Assembly: GCA_017542475.1 (NCBI GenBank) | Contig: JAFXXD010000021.1 | Span: 21,729-85,728, forward strand | DNA from: Ruminococcus sp. | GTDB lineage: Bacteria > Bacillota > Clostridia > Oscillospirales > Ruminococcaceae | Direction of reading: 5' to 3' | Length of the DNA stretch: 64,000 nt | Shown here: piece by piece, positions 8,592 through 18,500 of the stretch | Layout of the letters: each line of letters begins with the position of its first letter | How positions within the stretch are numbered: the stretch's first letter is position 1 | The notes under the pieces: generated by a model | Told to the model about the DNA's origin: nothing | The model's input: only the letters and a program-made list of their open reading frames with translations | The model's database searches: none | Position numbers and translations under genes: made by a program

Positions 8592-9190
8592 ATAAGATTT
8601 CCAAAGCTGCGGAGTATCTTCAAGCCCGTTTCTCCTGATTTTTCAGGGTGGAACTGCGCTCCGTAGACGTATTTCCCGTCATATACGAGAGCGGGAACTC
8701 TGCCGCCGTATTCGCTGTAAGCCGCGATATTTTTATCATCGCACTGAGCCTTGTACGAGTGAACGAAGTAGACATACTCGTTGTCACCAACATTTGCCAG
8801 CAGCGGACAGTCGTTGAGCTTTTCAAGCTTGTTCCAGCCCATGTGCGGGATTATGAGGTCGGGCTCGTCCATTTTTATTACCGAGCCGCCGATAAGTCCC
8901 AAGCCGTCGCACTCCTCGAACTCGTAGCCCTTCTCAAAAATGAGCTGCATTCCAAGGCAGATACCGAGAAAAGGCTTCCTTGCGGCTTCCTCCTTGATAG
9001 TGTCTACAAGTCCAGACTTGTTCAGCATTTCCATTGCAGCAGGGAATGCGCCGACTCCCGGGAGAATGACAGCGTCCGCCGATTTTACAGACTCCTTGTC
9101 CTTAACGAGTGCGCTTTCAAGCCCGAGGTGGTCGAGCGCGTTCTTCACGCTGAATATGTTGCCTGCGCCGTAGTCGATTATGGCTATCAT
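8588..9190 (-). CDS. hisH: imidazole glycerol phosphate synthase, glutaminase subunit
   Basis: This class I glutamine amidotransferase has the nucleophile motif GICLGMQLIF and the catalytic His/Glu in QFHPEKSG. It supplies ammonia to HisF. I chose the ATG at 9190, which overlaps the hisB stop (TGATG) and starts MIAIIDYGAGN; an in-frame GTG lies one codon upstream. Unlike the classical order, hisH is separated from hisA and hisF by inserted genes. Confidence 0.96.
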   Translation of the reverse strand: MIAIIDYGAGNIFSVKNALDHLGLESALVKDKESVKSADAVILPGVGAFPAAMEMLNKSGLVDTIKEEAARKPFLGICLGMQLIFEKGYEFEECDGLGLIGGSVIKMDEPDLIIPHMGWNKLEKLNDCPLLANVGDNEYVYFVHSYKAQCDDKNIAAYSEYGGRVPALVYDGKYVYGAQFHPEKSGETGLKILRSFGNLI

Positions 9191-9783
9191 CACAGTACCC
9201 CTTTCGTGGAGAGCGTCGAGCCGTCGTTGTTCGGCTGTACAGCGACCTTGAGAGCGTGTGCGACCGCCTTGTAGACAGCCTCACACTTGTGGTGGTCGTT
9301 CGTACCGTAGAGCAGGTTGATGTGCAGAGTTATGCCCGAATTGAAGGCAAACGCGCGGAAGAACTCCTCCGTCATACAGAGGTCGTAGCCCCCGCAGCTC
9401 TGATTCGTAAAGTCGCAGTTGAACACGAGAAAGGGTCTGTTCGAGAGGTCAAGGCTTGCCATAGCGAGGCTCTCGTCCATAGGGATATAAGACGTGCCGT
9501 AGCGGACTATGCCCGACTTCGCGCCGAGTGCCTGAGCAAGCGCCTGTCCGAGCGCGATGCCCGTGTCCTCTATCGTGTGGTGACAGTCCACCTGCAGGTC
9601 GCCCCTGACCTTGACTGTCATACTGATACCGCTGTGTACCGACAGAGCCGTGAGCATATGGTCGAAGAAGCCTATGCCTGTATCAATTTCAGCCTTGCCC
9701 TTGCCGTTTATGTCAACGTTTACGAAGATGTCAGTCTCTTTCGTCTTGCGGACTATCTCGCCGCTTCTTTTAAGGTCAGCCAT
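9190..9783 (-). CDS. hisB: imidazoleglycerol-phosphate dehydratase
   Basis: The 197-residue monofunctional protein has the paired metal-binding motifs DCHHTIEDTGIALG and NDHHKCEAVYKA. It dehydrates imidazole glycerol phosphate to imidazole acetol phosphate. There is no fused histidinol-phosphatase domain as in E. coli HisB. It overlaps the hisC stop by 8 bases and hisH by one base. Confidence 0.97.
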   Translation of the reverse strand: MADLKRSGEIVRKTKETDIFVNVDINGKGKAEIDTGIGFFDHMLTALSVHSGISMTVKVRGDLQVDCHHTIEDTGIALGQALAQALGAKSGIVRYGTSYIPMDESLAMASLDLSNRPFLVFNCDFTNQSCGGYDLCMTEEFFRAFAFNSGITLHINLLYGTNDHHKCEAVYKAVAHALKVAVQPNNDGSTLSTKGVL

Positions 9784-10837
9784 TCAGTATCTCCTCCAAT
9801 GCTGAGAATAACGCGTCCATTTCCTCGCGTGTGCCGATCGATATTCGCAGATAATCCCTGATTATCGGCTTGTTCCACCAGCGCACGAATATACTGCGTT
9901 TTTTGAGCTCTGTGAATACGTGCTCCGCTGACTTGCCCTTCGGTGAGGCGAAGATGAAATTGCTCATCGAATCGGGGAACGTAAAGCCGAGCTCCGCAAG
10001 CCGCTTCTTCGAATATTCGCGCGTGTCGATTATTTTCTGTACGGTCTCGCGGAAGTAGCTCTCGTCGCGGACTGCCGCCGCTCCGCATATCTGCGTGACC
10101 GTGTTCATCGTGTATGAGTTTATCGAGAACTTTACGTCGTTCATATACTGTATGAGCTTTTTGCTGCCGACAGCAAAGCCTATCCTCATTCCCGCCATTG
10201 AGCGCGATTTCGAGAACGTCTGTATCACGAGCAGATTCTCGTACTTTTCAACAAGCGGCAGACAGCTCTGACCGCCGAAGTCGATGTACGCCTCGTCTAT
10301 CATCACCACGGAATCGGGGTTCGACTTAACTATATCCTCTATCATCTCCACGGATTCAAACACTCCCGTCGGAGCATTCGGATTCGGGAAGATGATACCG
10401 CCGTTCTCGCACTTATAATCCGCGGGGTCAATGGTGAAATCCGCACGTAGCGGCTTTTCAACGTATGGTATGCGGTAGACGTCCGCCCACACGGGATAGA
10501 ATGAGTACGTGATATCGGGGAAAAGTATCGGCTTGTCCGAGTTGAAGAATGTGAGGAAAGCCATTGATATTACGTCGTCCGAGCCCACTCCCACGAATAC
10601 CTGCGCGGGGTCAACGCCGTATCTCTCGGCGATAGCGTTAGTGAGCTCCGAGGCGTCAGGCGTCGGGTACAGCCTCATGCGCGAAACGTCAAAGCTGTCG
10701 AGTATCTCCCTAACCTCGGGAGCGGGCGGATATGGGTTCTCGTTGGTATTGAGCTTGATGACGTCCGTATTCTTCGGCTGCTCGCCGGGAACGTAGGGTA
10801 CTACCTTGCGGACAGAGCTCTCCCATTTATTGTTCAT
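9776..10837 (-). CDS. hisC: histidinol-phosphate aminotransferase
   Basis: A fold-type I PLP aminotransferase of 353 residues. Features include LNTNENPYPP at the N-terminus, IFPNPNAPTG for substrate binding, and the PLP lysine in TFSKSRSMAGMRIG. It converts imidazole acetol phosphate and glutamate to histidinol phosphate. It follows the second membrane paralogue by 14 bases. Confidence 0.96.
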   Translation of the reverse strand: MNNKWESSVRKVVPYVPGEQPKNTDVIKLNTNENPYPPAPEVREILDSFDVSRMRLYPTPDASELTNAIAERYGVDPAQVFVGVGSDDVISMAFLTFFNSDKPILFPDITYSFYPVWADVYRIPYVEKPLRADFTIDPADYKCENGGIIFPNPNAPTGVFESVEMIEDIVKSNPDSVVMIDEAYIDFGGQSCLPLVEKYENLLVIQTFSKSRSMAGMRIGFAVGSKKLIQYMNDVKFSINSYTMNTVTQICGAAAVRDESYFRETVQKIIDTREYSKKRLAELGFTFPDSMSNFIFASPKGKSAEHVFTELKKRSIFVRWWNKPIIRDYLRISIGTREEMDALFSALEEILNG

Positions 10838-10851
10838 AGTTTACACATCCT

Positions 10852-11598
10852 TTATGAGCTGTATTTGCTAAACTGTACTTTATTTGTTTTCTTGTCGATT
10901 ATTAATGCAGAGCTTGACGGATGATTAAAGTAATGTACTGCTGAGAACACATAGACTGTAGCATTCTCCTTGTCAGCTCCCCAGAAATCCTCGTCAAAAT
11001 ATACTCTCAATGTGGTATCGTCTTTAACTTCCTGTATTGCCTTAGGACTCACGGTTTGGGGGGTAAGACCTGCTCCTTTGGAAACGTCAAATGTATAGAT
11101 AACATCCTTTGAGTATTCTTTTATGTATTCGTCAACCACTTTATCATCAGCAATAAAGCTCAGACTTGCGTGACCGTCTCCCTGCATTACAGCCTCCTGA
11201 TAATCAAAATGGTAATCACTTATCCCCTCAGGCAGCTTGTCGGGAAAGTAATCAACGTATGAGCTTCCCGAATTTTCAATATACTTCTTCTGGAATCCGT
11301 ATCTCCATTGCGTTTTCGAGGAAAAGCCTGTAGACCATGCAGACAGGAATGTGCTCCCGATGAAAATCAAGAATGCTTCCAAGAATATAAATCCCCAATG
11401 GTGCTTTCTTCCAAGGATGAGCATAAAGAAATAGTATACAAAACAACAAAAGAACATCCCGAATCTGATAAGTCCCACACCTGTTAATATGAAAAGAAGC
11501 AGGTAGTTCAGTGTAAATGCCAAGACGGTCAAAGTCACGATGAGCGTTGCCACCACACTCACCCACTGTGAAGCGGTAGTTGGTTTGTATTTCCTCAT
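10852..11598 (-). CDS. membrane protein, paralogue of the upstream gene
   Basis: The ATG at 11598 is preferred because GGGAGGAG lies 8 bases upstream; an in-frame TTG 24 bases earlier lacks a good site. About four hydrophobic segments occupy residues 10-100. A soluble, probably extracytoplasmic domain follows, with the motif PDKLPEGISDYHFDYQ...MQGDGHASLSF and a C-terminal VYVFSAVHYFNHPSSSALII. The same motif order occurs in the adjacent gene, so the pair arose by tandem duplication. The family and function are unknown to me. It lies inside the his operon between hisD and hisC. Confidence 0.8.
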   Translation of the reverse strand: MRKYKPTTASQWVSVVATLIVTLTVLAFTLNYLLLFILTGVGLIRFGMFFCCFVYYFFMLILGRKHHWGFIFLEAFLIFIGSTFLSAWSTGFSSKTQWRYGFQKKYIENSGSSYVDYFPDKLPEGISDYHFDYQEAVMQGDGHASLSFIADDKVVDEYIKEYSKDVIYTFDVSKGAGLTPQTVSPKAIQEVKDDTTLRVYFDEDFWGADKENATVYVFSAVHYFNHPSSSALIIDKKTNKVQFSKYSS

Positions 11599-11614
11599 AG
11601 AAATGCTCCTCCCT

Positions 11615-12361
11615 TTATCCAAGCTGGGTGAACTGTACCTTTTTGTGGTCGCTGCTGATTATGACTGCACTGCTGTGCGGGTGATTCCAGTTGTGTGTCG
11701 CGGAAAGCACATATACCGTCGCTTCCGTGTCGTTCCAGAAGTCTTCGTCCATCCATACCTTGAGCGACTTATCAGTGTCAGACCACGTTTCAGCTTTATC
11801 GCTAACCTTATCCACGTTAGTTGAGTGGTGATCCTTGAAATCGCTGATTGGAAGGGTGTATATCGCCCTCGGAGCATACTCGCTCTCGTACTCTTTTATT
11901 GTGTCGTCAGAGGTCTCAAACCGCGCCGAGCAGTGACCTGCGCCCTGCATAATGTGGGGAGCAAAGTCGAATTCGTAATTCCTGATATCCTTCGGAAGAT
12001 GTGCGGGGAAATCAGGTGTTGTTCCCTGACAGGACACTACGATATACGAACGCTGAATGTTGTACTTCCACGGAGAAGTCGAATGGATATACGGTCCAAA
12101 CGTCATTAAAAAGAGAATACAGCCCATTAACGGGATGGAAATAAGCCATACTGCAAGTCCTATGGTGAAAAAGAGCTTCTTTTTCTCTGCAAATACTACC
12201 ACGGCTATCAAAAGCCATATTAGAGGTATCGCGAGAGCTATACCTGACGTAAGGTTGAAGCCTACAGCTATCAGATTCCACAGCATAAATAGCAGCGGAA
12301 TCAATGTAAGAACGCCGAATATCGCGGTAATAATTCGTGAAGATCTACTTAATTCTTTCAT
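11615..12361 (-). CDS. membrane protein, paralogue of the downstream gene
   Basis: This 248-residue protein has about four N-terminal membrane segments (residues 10-100) and a soluble domain with LPKDIRNYEFDFAPHIMQGAGHCSARF and VYVLSATHNWNHPHSSAVII, matching the neighbour. Its ATG overlaps the hisD stop (ATGA), so it is translationally coupled to histidine synthesis. I do not recognise the family. The conserved acidic C-terminal motif (DEDFWNDTEATVYV) is preserved in both copies, which suggests purifying selection and a specific function. Confidence 0.8.
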   Translation of the reverse strand: MKELSRSSRIITAIFGVLTLIPLLFMLWNLIAVGFNLTSGIALAIPLIWLLIAVVVFAEKKKLFFTIGLAVWLISIPLMGCILFLMTFGPYIHSTSPWKYNIQRSYIVVSCQGTTPDFPAHLPKDIRNYEFDFAPHIMQGAGHCSARFETSDDTIKEYESEYAPRAIYTLPISDFKDHHSTNVDKVSDKAETWSDTDKSLKVWMDEDFWNDTEATVYVLSATHNWNHPHSSAVIISSDHKKVQFTQLG

Positions 12362-13641
12362 TCAAATCTAACTTTTATCGCGTTCGCGTGAGCTGTAAGT
12401 CCCTCACGCTCGGCGATGAGGACGATGTCGTCCTTTGCGGCGCGGAGAGCGTCCTCGGTGTAGTATGTGTAAGCCATACGCTTCGTGAAGCTTGCAACTC
12501 CGAGCGGCGAGAAGAATCGAGCGGTACCGCTCGTAGGAAGCACGTGGTTCGGACCCGCATAGTAGTCTCCGAGAGGCTCTGAAGCGTAGTTGCCGAGGAA
12601 TACCGAGCCCGCATTCTCTATCGCTCCGAGAAGCTCGAACGGATTCTCCATAAGGACTTCGAGGTGCTCGGGAGCTATCTCATTGGCAAGCTCCACACAC
12701 TTTTCGCGACTATCAGCGATGATGATAGCGCCGTAGTCTTCGAGCGACTTCTCAATTATGTCCTTGCGCGAGAGATATTCCTTCTGACGCTCTATCTCGG
12801 CGATAGTTGCGTCCGCGAGCTTCTCGCTCGTAGTTACCATTATTGAGGAAGCGATAACATCGTGCTCTGCCTGCGACATAAGGTCGGCGGCTGCGAACTT
12901 CGGGTCGGCGGTGTCGTCTGCGATGACAAGTATCTCGCTCGGCCCCGCAATCATATCAATGTCAACTACGCCGTAGAGCAGCTTCTTGGCTGTCGCTACG
13001 TAGATATTACCTGGTCCGACGATCTTATCGCACTTGGGTATCTCCTCTGTGCCGTATGCGAGAGCAGCGATAGCCTGTGCTCCGCCCGAGAGGAACACGC
13101 GGTCAACTCCGCATATAGCAGCGGCTACGAGTATATCCTTGTTGGGAGTGCCGTCCTTCTTCGGAGGCGTTACCATTATGATTTCCTTGACGCCTGCAAT
13201 TTTAGCGGGGATAGCGTTCATCAGTACGCTCGAAGGGTAAGCCGCTGTGCCGCCCGGAACGTACAGTCCCACGCGTGAGAGACCGCGCACCTTCTGTCCC
13301 ATAATGCAGCCGTCAGCCTTGGCGTTGATGAAGCCCTGCTCGACCTGACGATTGTGGAAGTCGGCTATGTTCTCCTGCGCGTTGAGAAGAGCGTCCACGA
13401 ATTCCTGATCCGCCTCGGTGAGAGCGTCATTGATGACCTCGCGGGGAACCTCGTAATACTGCGGGAGGTTACCGTCAAATTTGAGTGTGTAGTTCTTGAC
13501 GGCAGTGTCGCCATTGGCTCTTACGTCCTCTATTATAGCGGAAACAGTCTCGGTCACCTTCTTGTTCGTCTCACCCGCACGCTTTGAAAGCTCGGCGAGG
13601 AAGAGCCTCTCGTCCGTTCCGTTTGCAAATATCTTCTTCAT
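12358..13641 (-). CDS. hisD: histidinol dehydrogenase
   Basis: The 427-residue protein has the HisD signatures GPGNIYVATAKKLLYG, DMIAGPSEILVIAD and the zinc/substrate region SQAEHD and APEHLEVL. It performs the last two NAD-dependent oxidations of L-histidinol to L-histidine. It begins 15 bases after hisG. Confidence 0.97.
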   Translation of the reverse strand: MKKIFANGTDERLFLAELSKRAGETNKKVTETVSAIIEDVRANGDTAVKNYTLKFDGNLPQYYEVPREVINDALTEADQEFVDALLNAQENIADFHNRQVEQGFINAKADGCIMGQKVRGLSRVGLYVPGGTAAYPSSVLMNAIPAKIAGVKEIIMVTPPKKDGTPNKDILVAAAICGVDRVFLSGGAQAIAALAYGTEEIPKCDKIVGPGNIYVATAKKLLYGVVDIDMIAGPSEILVIADDTADPKFAAADLMSQAEHDVIASSIMVTTSEKLADATIAEIERQKEYLSRKDIIEKSLEDYGAIIIADSREKCVELANEIAPEHLEVLMENPFELLGAIENAGSVFLGNYASEPLGDYYAGPNHVLPTSGTARFFSPLGVASFTKRMAYTYYTEDALRAAKDDIVLIAEREGLTAHANAIKVRFE

Positions 13642-13656
13642 ATCTATCTCTCCTGT

Positions 13657-14286
13657 TTACAGATTTGCCTGTATCTTCTCGATGAGCCCCTCAATCTCAG
13701 CCTGACGCATTTTCAGGCTTACCGTGTTGACGATGAGTCTTGCGGAGATGGGCGCTACGTCCTCGATGACCTCAAGTCCGTTCTCCTTCAGAGTCGTACC
13801 CGTTTCGACTATATCGACTATGCCGTCCGCAAGCTCAAGGAGCGGCGCGAGCTCCACGGAGCCCTCTATCTTGATTATCTCGGTGTCCATGCCCTTCTTC
13901 TCGAAGAAGCTGCGGGCAACATTCGGGTACTTCGTAGCTATGGTCTTGACACCGTAGCCGCGATAGAAATCGTAGCCCTTCTTCGTGGCAAGCGCGAACT
14001 TGCACCTGCCGAAGCCGAGGTCTACGAGCTCGAAGAACTTGCCCTTCATCTCCATTATCGTATCCTTGCCGACAACGCCCATATCGCACACGCCGTGCTC
14101 AACGTAGGTGATGACGTCGTTGGCCTTTGCAAGTACGACCTCGAGGTTGCCGTCGGGAATGGGAAGAATGAGCTTCCTGCCCTTCTCGCGGACTGCTGTA
14201 CAGTCGAAGCCGAGCTTCTCGAAGAGTCCGACCGTATCCTTTTCAAGTCTGCCCTTTGTGAGGGCTATTCTGATAGGCTTATCCAT
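13657..14286 (-). CDS. hisG: ATP phosphoribosyltransferase, short form
   Basis: At 209 residues this is the short HisG lacking the C-terminal regulatory domain, with motifs IALTKGRLEKD, GVCDMGVVGKDTI and GIVDIVETGTTLKENGL. It condenses ATP and PRPP in the committed step. Short HisG needs HisZ, whose gene lies immediately upstream and overlaps by one base (TAATG). Feedback by histidine would act through the HisG-HisZ octamer. Confidence 0.97.
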   Translation of the reverse strand: MDKPIRIALTKGRLEKDTVGLFEKLGFDCTAVREKGRKLILPIPDGNLEVVLAKANDVITYVEHGVCDMGVVGKDTIMEMKGKFFELVDLGFGRCKFALATKKGYDFYRGYGVKTIATKYPNVARSFFEKKGMDTEIIKIEGSVELAPLLELADGIVDIVETGTTLKENGLEVIEDVAPISARLIVNTVSLKMRQAEIEGLIEKIQANL

Positions 14287-15479
14287 TATTCTTCCTCCCT
14301 GCTCGAGCCGTCAACGACTACGACCTTTGCTATCTTCTTTTCCTTAGCATATTCACGGACTGTCTCAATGTCGTCGAACAGCGCATTCTCGACAACGAGT
14401 CCCTGCTCGCGGAGCTCGTTCGCAGCCCTGACAGCTGCTACCTCGCAGCCCTTCTCGGCATAGACGATAGCATCTATCTTCGGCATTGCGGGGAAAAGTC
14501 CGTTCTTCTCGATGACCTTCTGTATAGCGTTCACATTGACAGCAAAGCCTACAGCGGGTATATCGTAGCCGAACTCGGAAATGAGCTTGTCATAGCGTCC
14601 GCCCGAGAGGACTTCCTCACCATGTCCCTGTAAATAGCCCTTTATGATAACGCCTGTGTAGTAGTCTGTCTTGTTGACAAGTCCGAGGTCAACGGTTATA
14701 TTCGTATCGGATCCGCAGAGCTCGGTCATATCGCAGTAGAGCTCGCGGAGCTCGTCGAGGATATGCTTCACGTTCTCGTCGGGGATAAGCTCCTCAGCCT
14801 TGTCGAATACCTCCATACCGCCAAACAGCGCGGGGAGCTTCTTCAGTGCCGCTATAACGGAGTTGCTGCCGAACGAATCAAGCAGGTCGTTGAGCGCGGG
14901 GAAATTCTTGCTCTCGATGAGCTTGCGGATACGCTCCTTGTCCGAATCGCTGACTTCGAGCTTGCCGACGAGCTCCTTGAATACGCCGATATGACCTATT
15001 TCAAGCGAGAACTCCATACCGAAGGCTTTGAGCGAGTCGATAGCCGTCGATATTACGTCAAGGTCTGCCATTTTCAGCTGTGAGCCGATAAGCTCGATGC
15101 CCGCCTGCACTATCTCGTCGCTCCTGCCCTTGAGAGCAGGCTCGGTGCGGTATACCGTCTGATTGTAGAAGAGCTTCAGCGGGAGTATAGCGTCGCGGAG
15201 ACGTGTAGCCACTACTCTTGCGATGGGCATTGTGGAATCGGGACGCATTACGAGCAGTCTGCCCTTGCTGTCCGTGAGCTTGTAAAGGTTCTCCTGCGGG
15301 AAGTAGCGGGAGTTGAGGTTGAATACATCGAAGAATTCAAGACCGGGGGTTATCATCTCGCTGTATCCCCTGCTGCTGAATATGCCTCTGAGGGTATCCT
15401 CGATGTTTCTGCGTATGATACACTCGCCGAAGAGAAGATCCTTCGTGCCCTCGGGAGTGATAAGATCGTAGTTTTTCAT
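14286..15479 (-). CDS. hisZ: ATP phosphoribosyltransferase regulatory subunit
   Basis: A paralogue of histidyl-tRNA synthetase, shown by class II motifs such as MRPDSTMPIARVVATRL and LEIGHIGVF. At 397 residues it lacks a full C-terminal anticodon domain. Combined with short hisG next to it, this identifies HisZ rather than HisS. It is the first gene of the operon, about 50 bases downstream of the promoter, with CGGAGG as ribosome site. Confidence 0.93.
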   Translation of the reverse strand: MKNYDLITPEGTKDLLFGECIIRRNIEDTLRGIFSSRGYSEMITPGLEFFDVFNLNSRYFPQENLYKLTDSKGRLLVMRPDSTMPIARVVATRLRDAILPLKLFYNQTVYRTEPALKGRSDEIVQAGIELIGSQLKMADLDVISTAIDSLKAFGMEFSLEIGHIGVFKELVGKLEVSDSDKERIRKLIESKNFPALNDLLDSFGSNSVIAALKKLPALFGGMEVFDKAEELIPDENVKHILDELRELYCDMTELCGSDTNITVDLGLVNKTDYYTGVIIKGYLQGHGEEVLSGGRYDKLISEFGYDIPAVGFAVNVNAIQKVIEKNGLFPAMPKIDAIVYAEKGCEVAAVRAANELREQGLVVENALFDDIETVREYAKEKKIAKVVVVDGSSREEE

Positions 15480-15521
15480 AATAAAACTGACCTCCGAACT
15501 ATTCGCTTTAGTTTGCTAATG

Positions 15522-15556
15522 TGTTACTATGGTAATATAGTAACATATTACCATAG
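15522..15556 (-). promoter_or_regulatory. nested inverted repeats, probable operator of the his operon
   Basis: Two perfect inverted repeats overlap here. One has 9-bp arms TGTTACTAT/ATAGTAACA (15522-15545, 6-bp centre). The other has 12-bp arms CTATGGTAATAT/ATATTACCATAG (15527-15556, 6-bp centre). They cover the -10 element and the spacer of the his promoter, which is the classic position for a repressor. A TrpR-family HisR-like regulator is a plausible binder, but this is inference. Confidence 0.75.
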
Positions 15557-15565
15557 AAAAGTCAA
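15537..15565 (-). promoter_or_regulatory. sigma-A promoter of the his operon
   Basis: On the minus strand TTGACT (15560-15565) and TACTAT (15537-15542) are 17 bp apart. The -35 element begins 1 base after the polC stop codon. Confidence 0.85.
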
Positions 15566-15566
15566 G

Positions 15567-18500
15567 TTAAAAGAAGCTCATCTGTGAAGATTCGGGCAAG
15601 TCGCCGAAAGCTCCTATGCTTTTCAACATATCTATTGTAGTTTTTGACGCACCGCTCATATCCTGAAACTCCTCTATCGAGATGAAGCCGCCCTTCTGCG
15701 CAGCTTCGCGAAGTCCCTTTGCAGCATTCTCGCCGACTCCCGACATTGCCGAGAAAGGTATACGGAGCTTGCCGTCCTCTATGAGGAAGTCCTTCGCGTC
15801 CGACTTGAACAGGTCTATCGGCAGGAACTCATACCCGCGCGAGAGCATCTCGTTCGTTATCAGCAGGATATCGTACAGGTCGCTCTCCTTCTTGGAGCGG
15901 TCGTTGCCGAGCTCGCGGAGCTCTCTCAGCTTTGCGCGGACGACCTCCTTGCCCTGTACGGCAAGCTCTGCGTTGAAGTCCTCACCGCGGACGGAGAAGT
16001 AGGTCGCGTAGTATTCAAGCGGCATATGCAGCTTGAACCAGCCGAGCTTTATCGCCGCGATAACGTAGGCGGCGGCGTGCGCCTTCGGGAACATATACTT
16101 TATCTTCAGACAGCTCTCGATGTACCACTCGGGGACATTGTGATTGCGCAGCATTTCGATAATTTCGGGCGTAAACTGCTTTGGAGCCTTGCCCTTACGT
16201 GTCCACTCCATTATCTGGAACGCCATTTTCGGCTCAACGCCCTTATAGAGAAGGTACGTCATAATGCTGTCACGCGTTCCGATAACCTCGGATATCGTGC
16301 AGACGTTGTTGTCGATGAGGTCCTTCGCGTTGCCCAGCCAAACGTCAGTACCGTGGGAAAGTCCCGATATCTGGAGAAAGTCGCTGAACTTGGTCGGCTT
16401 CGCGTCAAGAAGCATCTGTATCGTGAAGCCCGTTCCCATTTCAGGGATTCCAAGGCTTCCGGTCTTGCAGAATATATCCTCCGCCGTAACTCCGAGCACC
16501 GAGCAGTCCGTACACATACGGATAACATCGGGGTCGGACGTGGGCACGTCCTTTATCTTCATTCCCGTCAGGTCCTCAAGGTGCTTGTAGAGCGTTGGAA
16601 CTACGTGTCCGAGCTCGTCAAGCTTGAGAATGGTATCGTGCAGGGAGTTGAAGGTGAAGTGGGTGGTGATTATCTCCGAATCAGCGGTATCCGCGGGGTG
16701 CTGAACGGGGGTGAAGTCGTAAACCTCGTAGTCCGAGGGAACGACAACCATTCCTCCGGGGTGCTGACCAGTCGTGCGCTTGATTCCCGTGCAGCCTATA
16801 GCAAGGCGGTTCATCTCGGAGTTGTTGAGCGTGATACCGTTGTCCTCGCAGTATTTTTTTACGTAGCCGAACGCAGTCTTGTCCGCGACAACGGAGATAG
16901 TTCCCGCCTTGAAAACGTTCGATTTGCCGAAGAGCTCCTCCGTGTAGCGGTGAGCCCAGAACTGGTACTCATCGGAGAAGTTGAGGTCGATATCAGGCGC
17001 TTTGTCGCCGTCGAAGCCGAGGAAGGTCTCGAACGGGATATCGTGACCGTCGCGGTTGAGGTCAGCGCCGCATTTCGGGCACTTCTTGGGCGGCAGGTCG
17101 AAGCCCGAGCCGTATACGCCGTCTTGCAGGAACTCACTGTACTTGCAGTCGGGATTCGGGCAGACGTAGTGCGGCGGGAGCGGATTTACCTCGGATATTC
17201 CCGCCATTGAAGCCACGAACGACGAACCTACCGAACCACGTGAGCCTACGAGGTAGCCGTGTTCAACGGAGTTCCATACAAGCTTCTGCGCGATGATGTA
17301 CAGCACCGAGAAGCCGTGCTTGATGATCGAGCTGAGCTCGCGGTCGAGGCGCTTATCAACGAGCTCGGGGAGCGGGTCGCCGTATATCTCGTGCGCCTTG
17401 TCGTGGGTGATACGCGTGAGCTCCTCCTCCGCGCCCTCGATGGTGGGAGTGAAGGTGCCCTTGGGTATCGGGCGCACGACCTCAATCATATCCGCGACTG
17501 CATTGGTATTGGTGATGACTATCTCCTTCGCCTTGTCCTCACCGAGGTAGGCAAATTCCCTCATCATCTCATCGGTAGTTCTGAAATAGAGAGGAGCCTG
17601 ATATTCCGCGTCCTTGAAGCCCATGGTCGTGAGGATTATCTTGCGGAAGATAGCGTCCTTCGGGTCGATGAAGTGGACGTCGCAGGTCGCGCAGACAGGG
17701 ATATTCAGCCTCTCGCCGAGCTTTACGATGTCGGAGTTGAACTCGCGCAGCTCGTCGTCGCTGCGGACAGTTCCCTCACGCACCATAAACTCGTTGTTGC
17801 ATATCGGCTGTATTTCAAGGTAATCATAGAACTTCGCAAGCTCGTCGATGAAGTCCTGCGAGCGGAGGTCAACCATCGCGCGGAAGAGCTCGCCCGATTC
17901 GCAGGCGCTTCCGAAGATAAGTCCCTCGCGGTGCTGTACGAGAACGGATTTCGGGATAAGCGGCTTCTTGTAGAAGTATTCGAGGTTGCTTATCGAAACG
18001 AGCCTGTACAGATTTTTCAGTCCCGCCTGATTGCGGACGAGGATTATCTGATGGTAGGATTTGAGCTTTTTCTTCTCTATCTCGTCAACAAGGGTATTGA
18101 GCTGCTGTATCGTCGCAAACGAGCGCTCGTTTTTGAGCCTGCCCGAGAGCTCGATGAATATCTTCGCGAGCATAAGTGCGTCGTCGGAAGCGCGGTGATG
18201 CTCGAAGTTGCCGAGCTTCAGCTGTTTAGCGACGAGGTTCAGCCTGTGGCGTCCCATCTCGGGGAGCATCGACTGGCACATAACAAGAGTGTCCACCCAC
18301 GTATACGGGAAGTCAATGCCGTTGCGCTTGCAGACCTGATTTATCATATTCGTATCGAAGCGGGCGTTGTGCGCAACGAGGACAGGCTTGTCCCCGCAGA
18401 ACTCCATAAACATCCGCAGAGCCTCTGCCTCCTCGGGAGCGTCCGCAACATCGGCGTCGCTGATGCCCGTCAGCTCGGTTATCTTCTCGGGAATGTGGAA

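Noticed and set aside
15527-15556. Rho-independent terminator of polC
   Set aside because: The stem is A+T-rich and lacks a T-run; its position over the his promoter fits an operator better.
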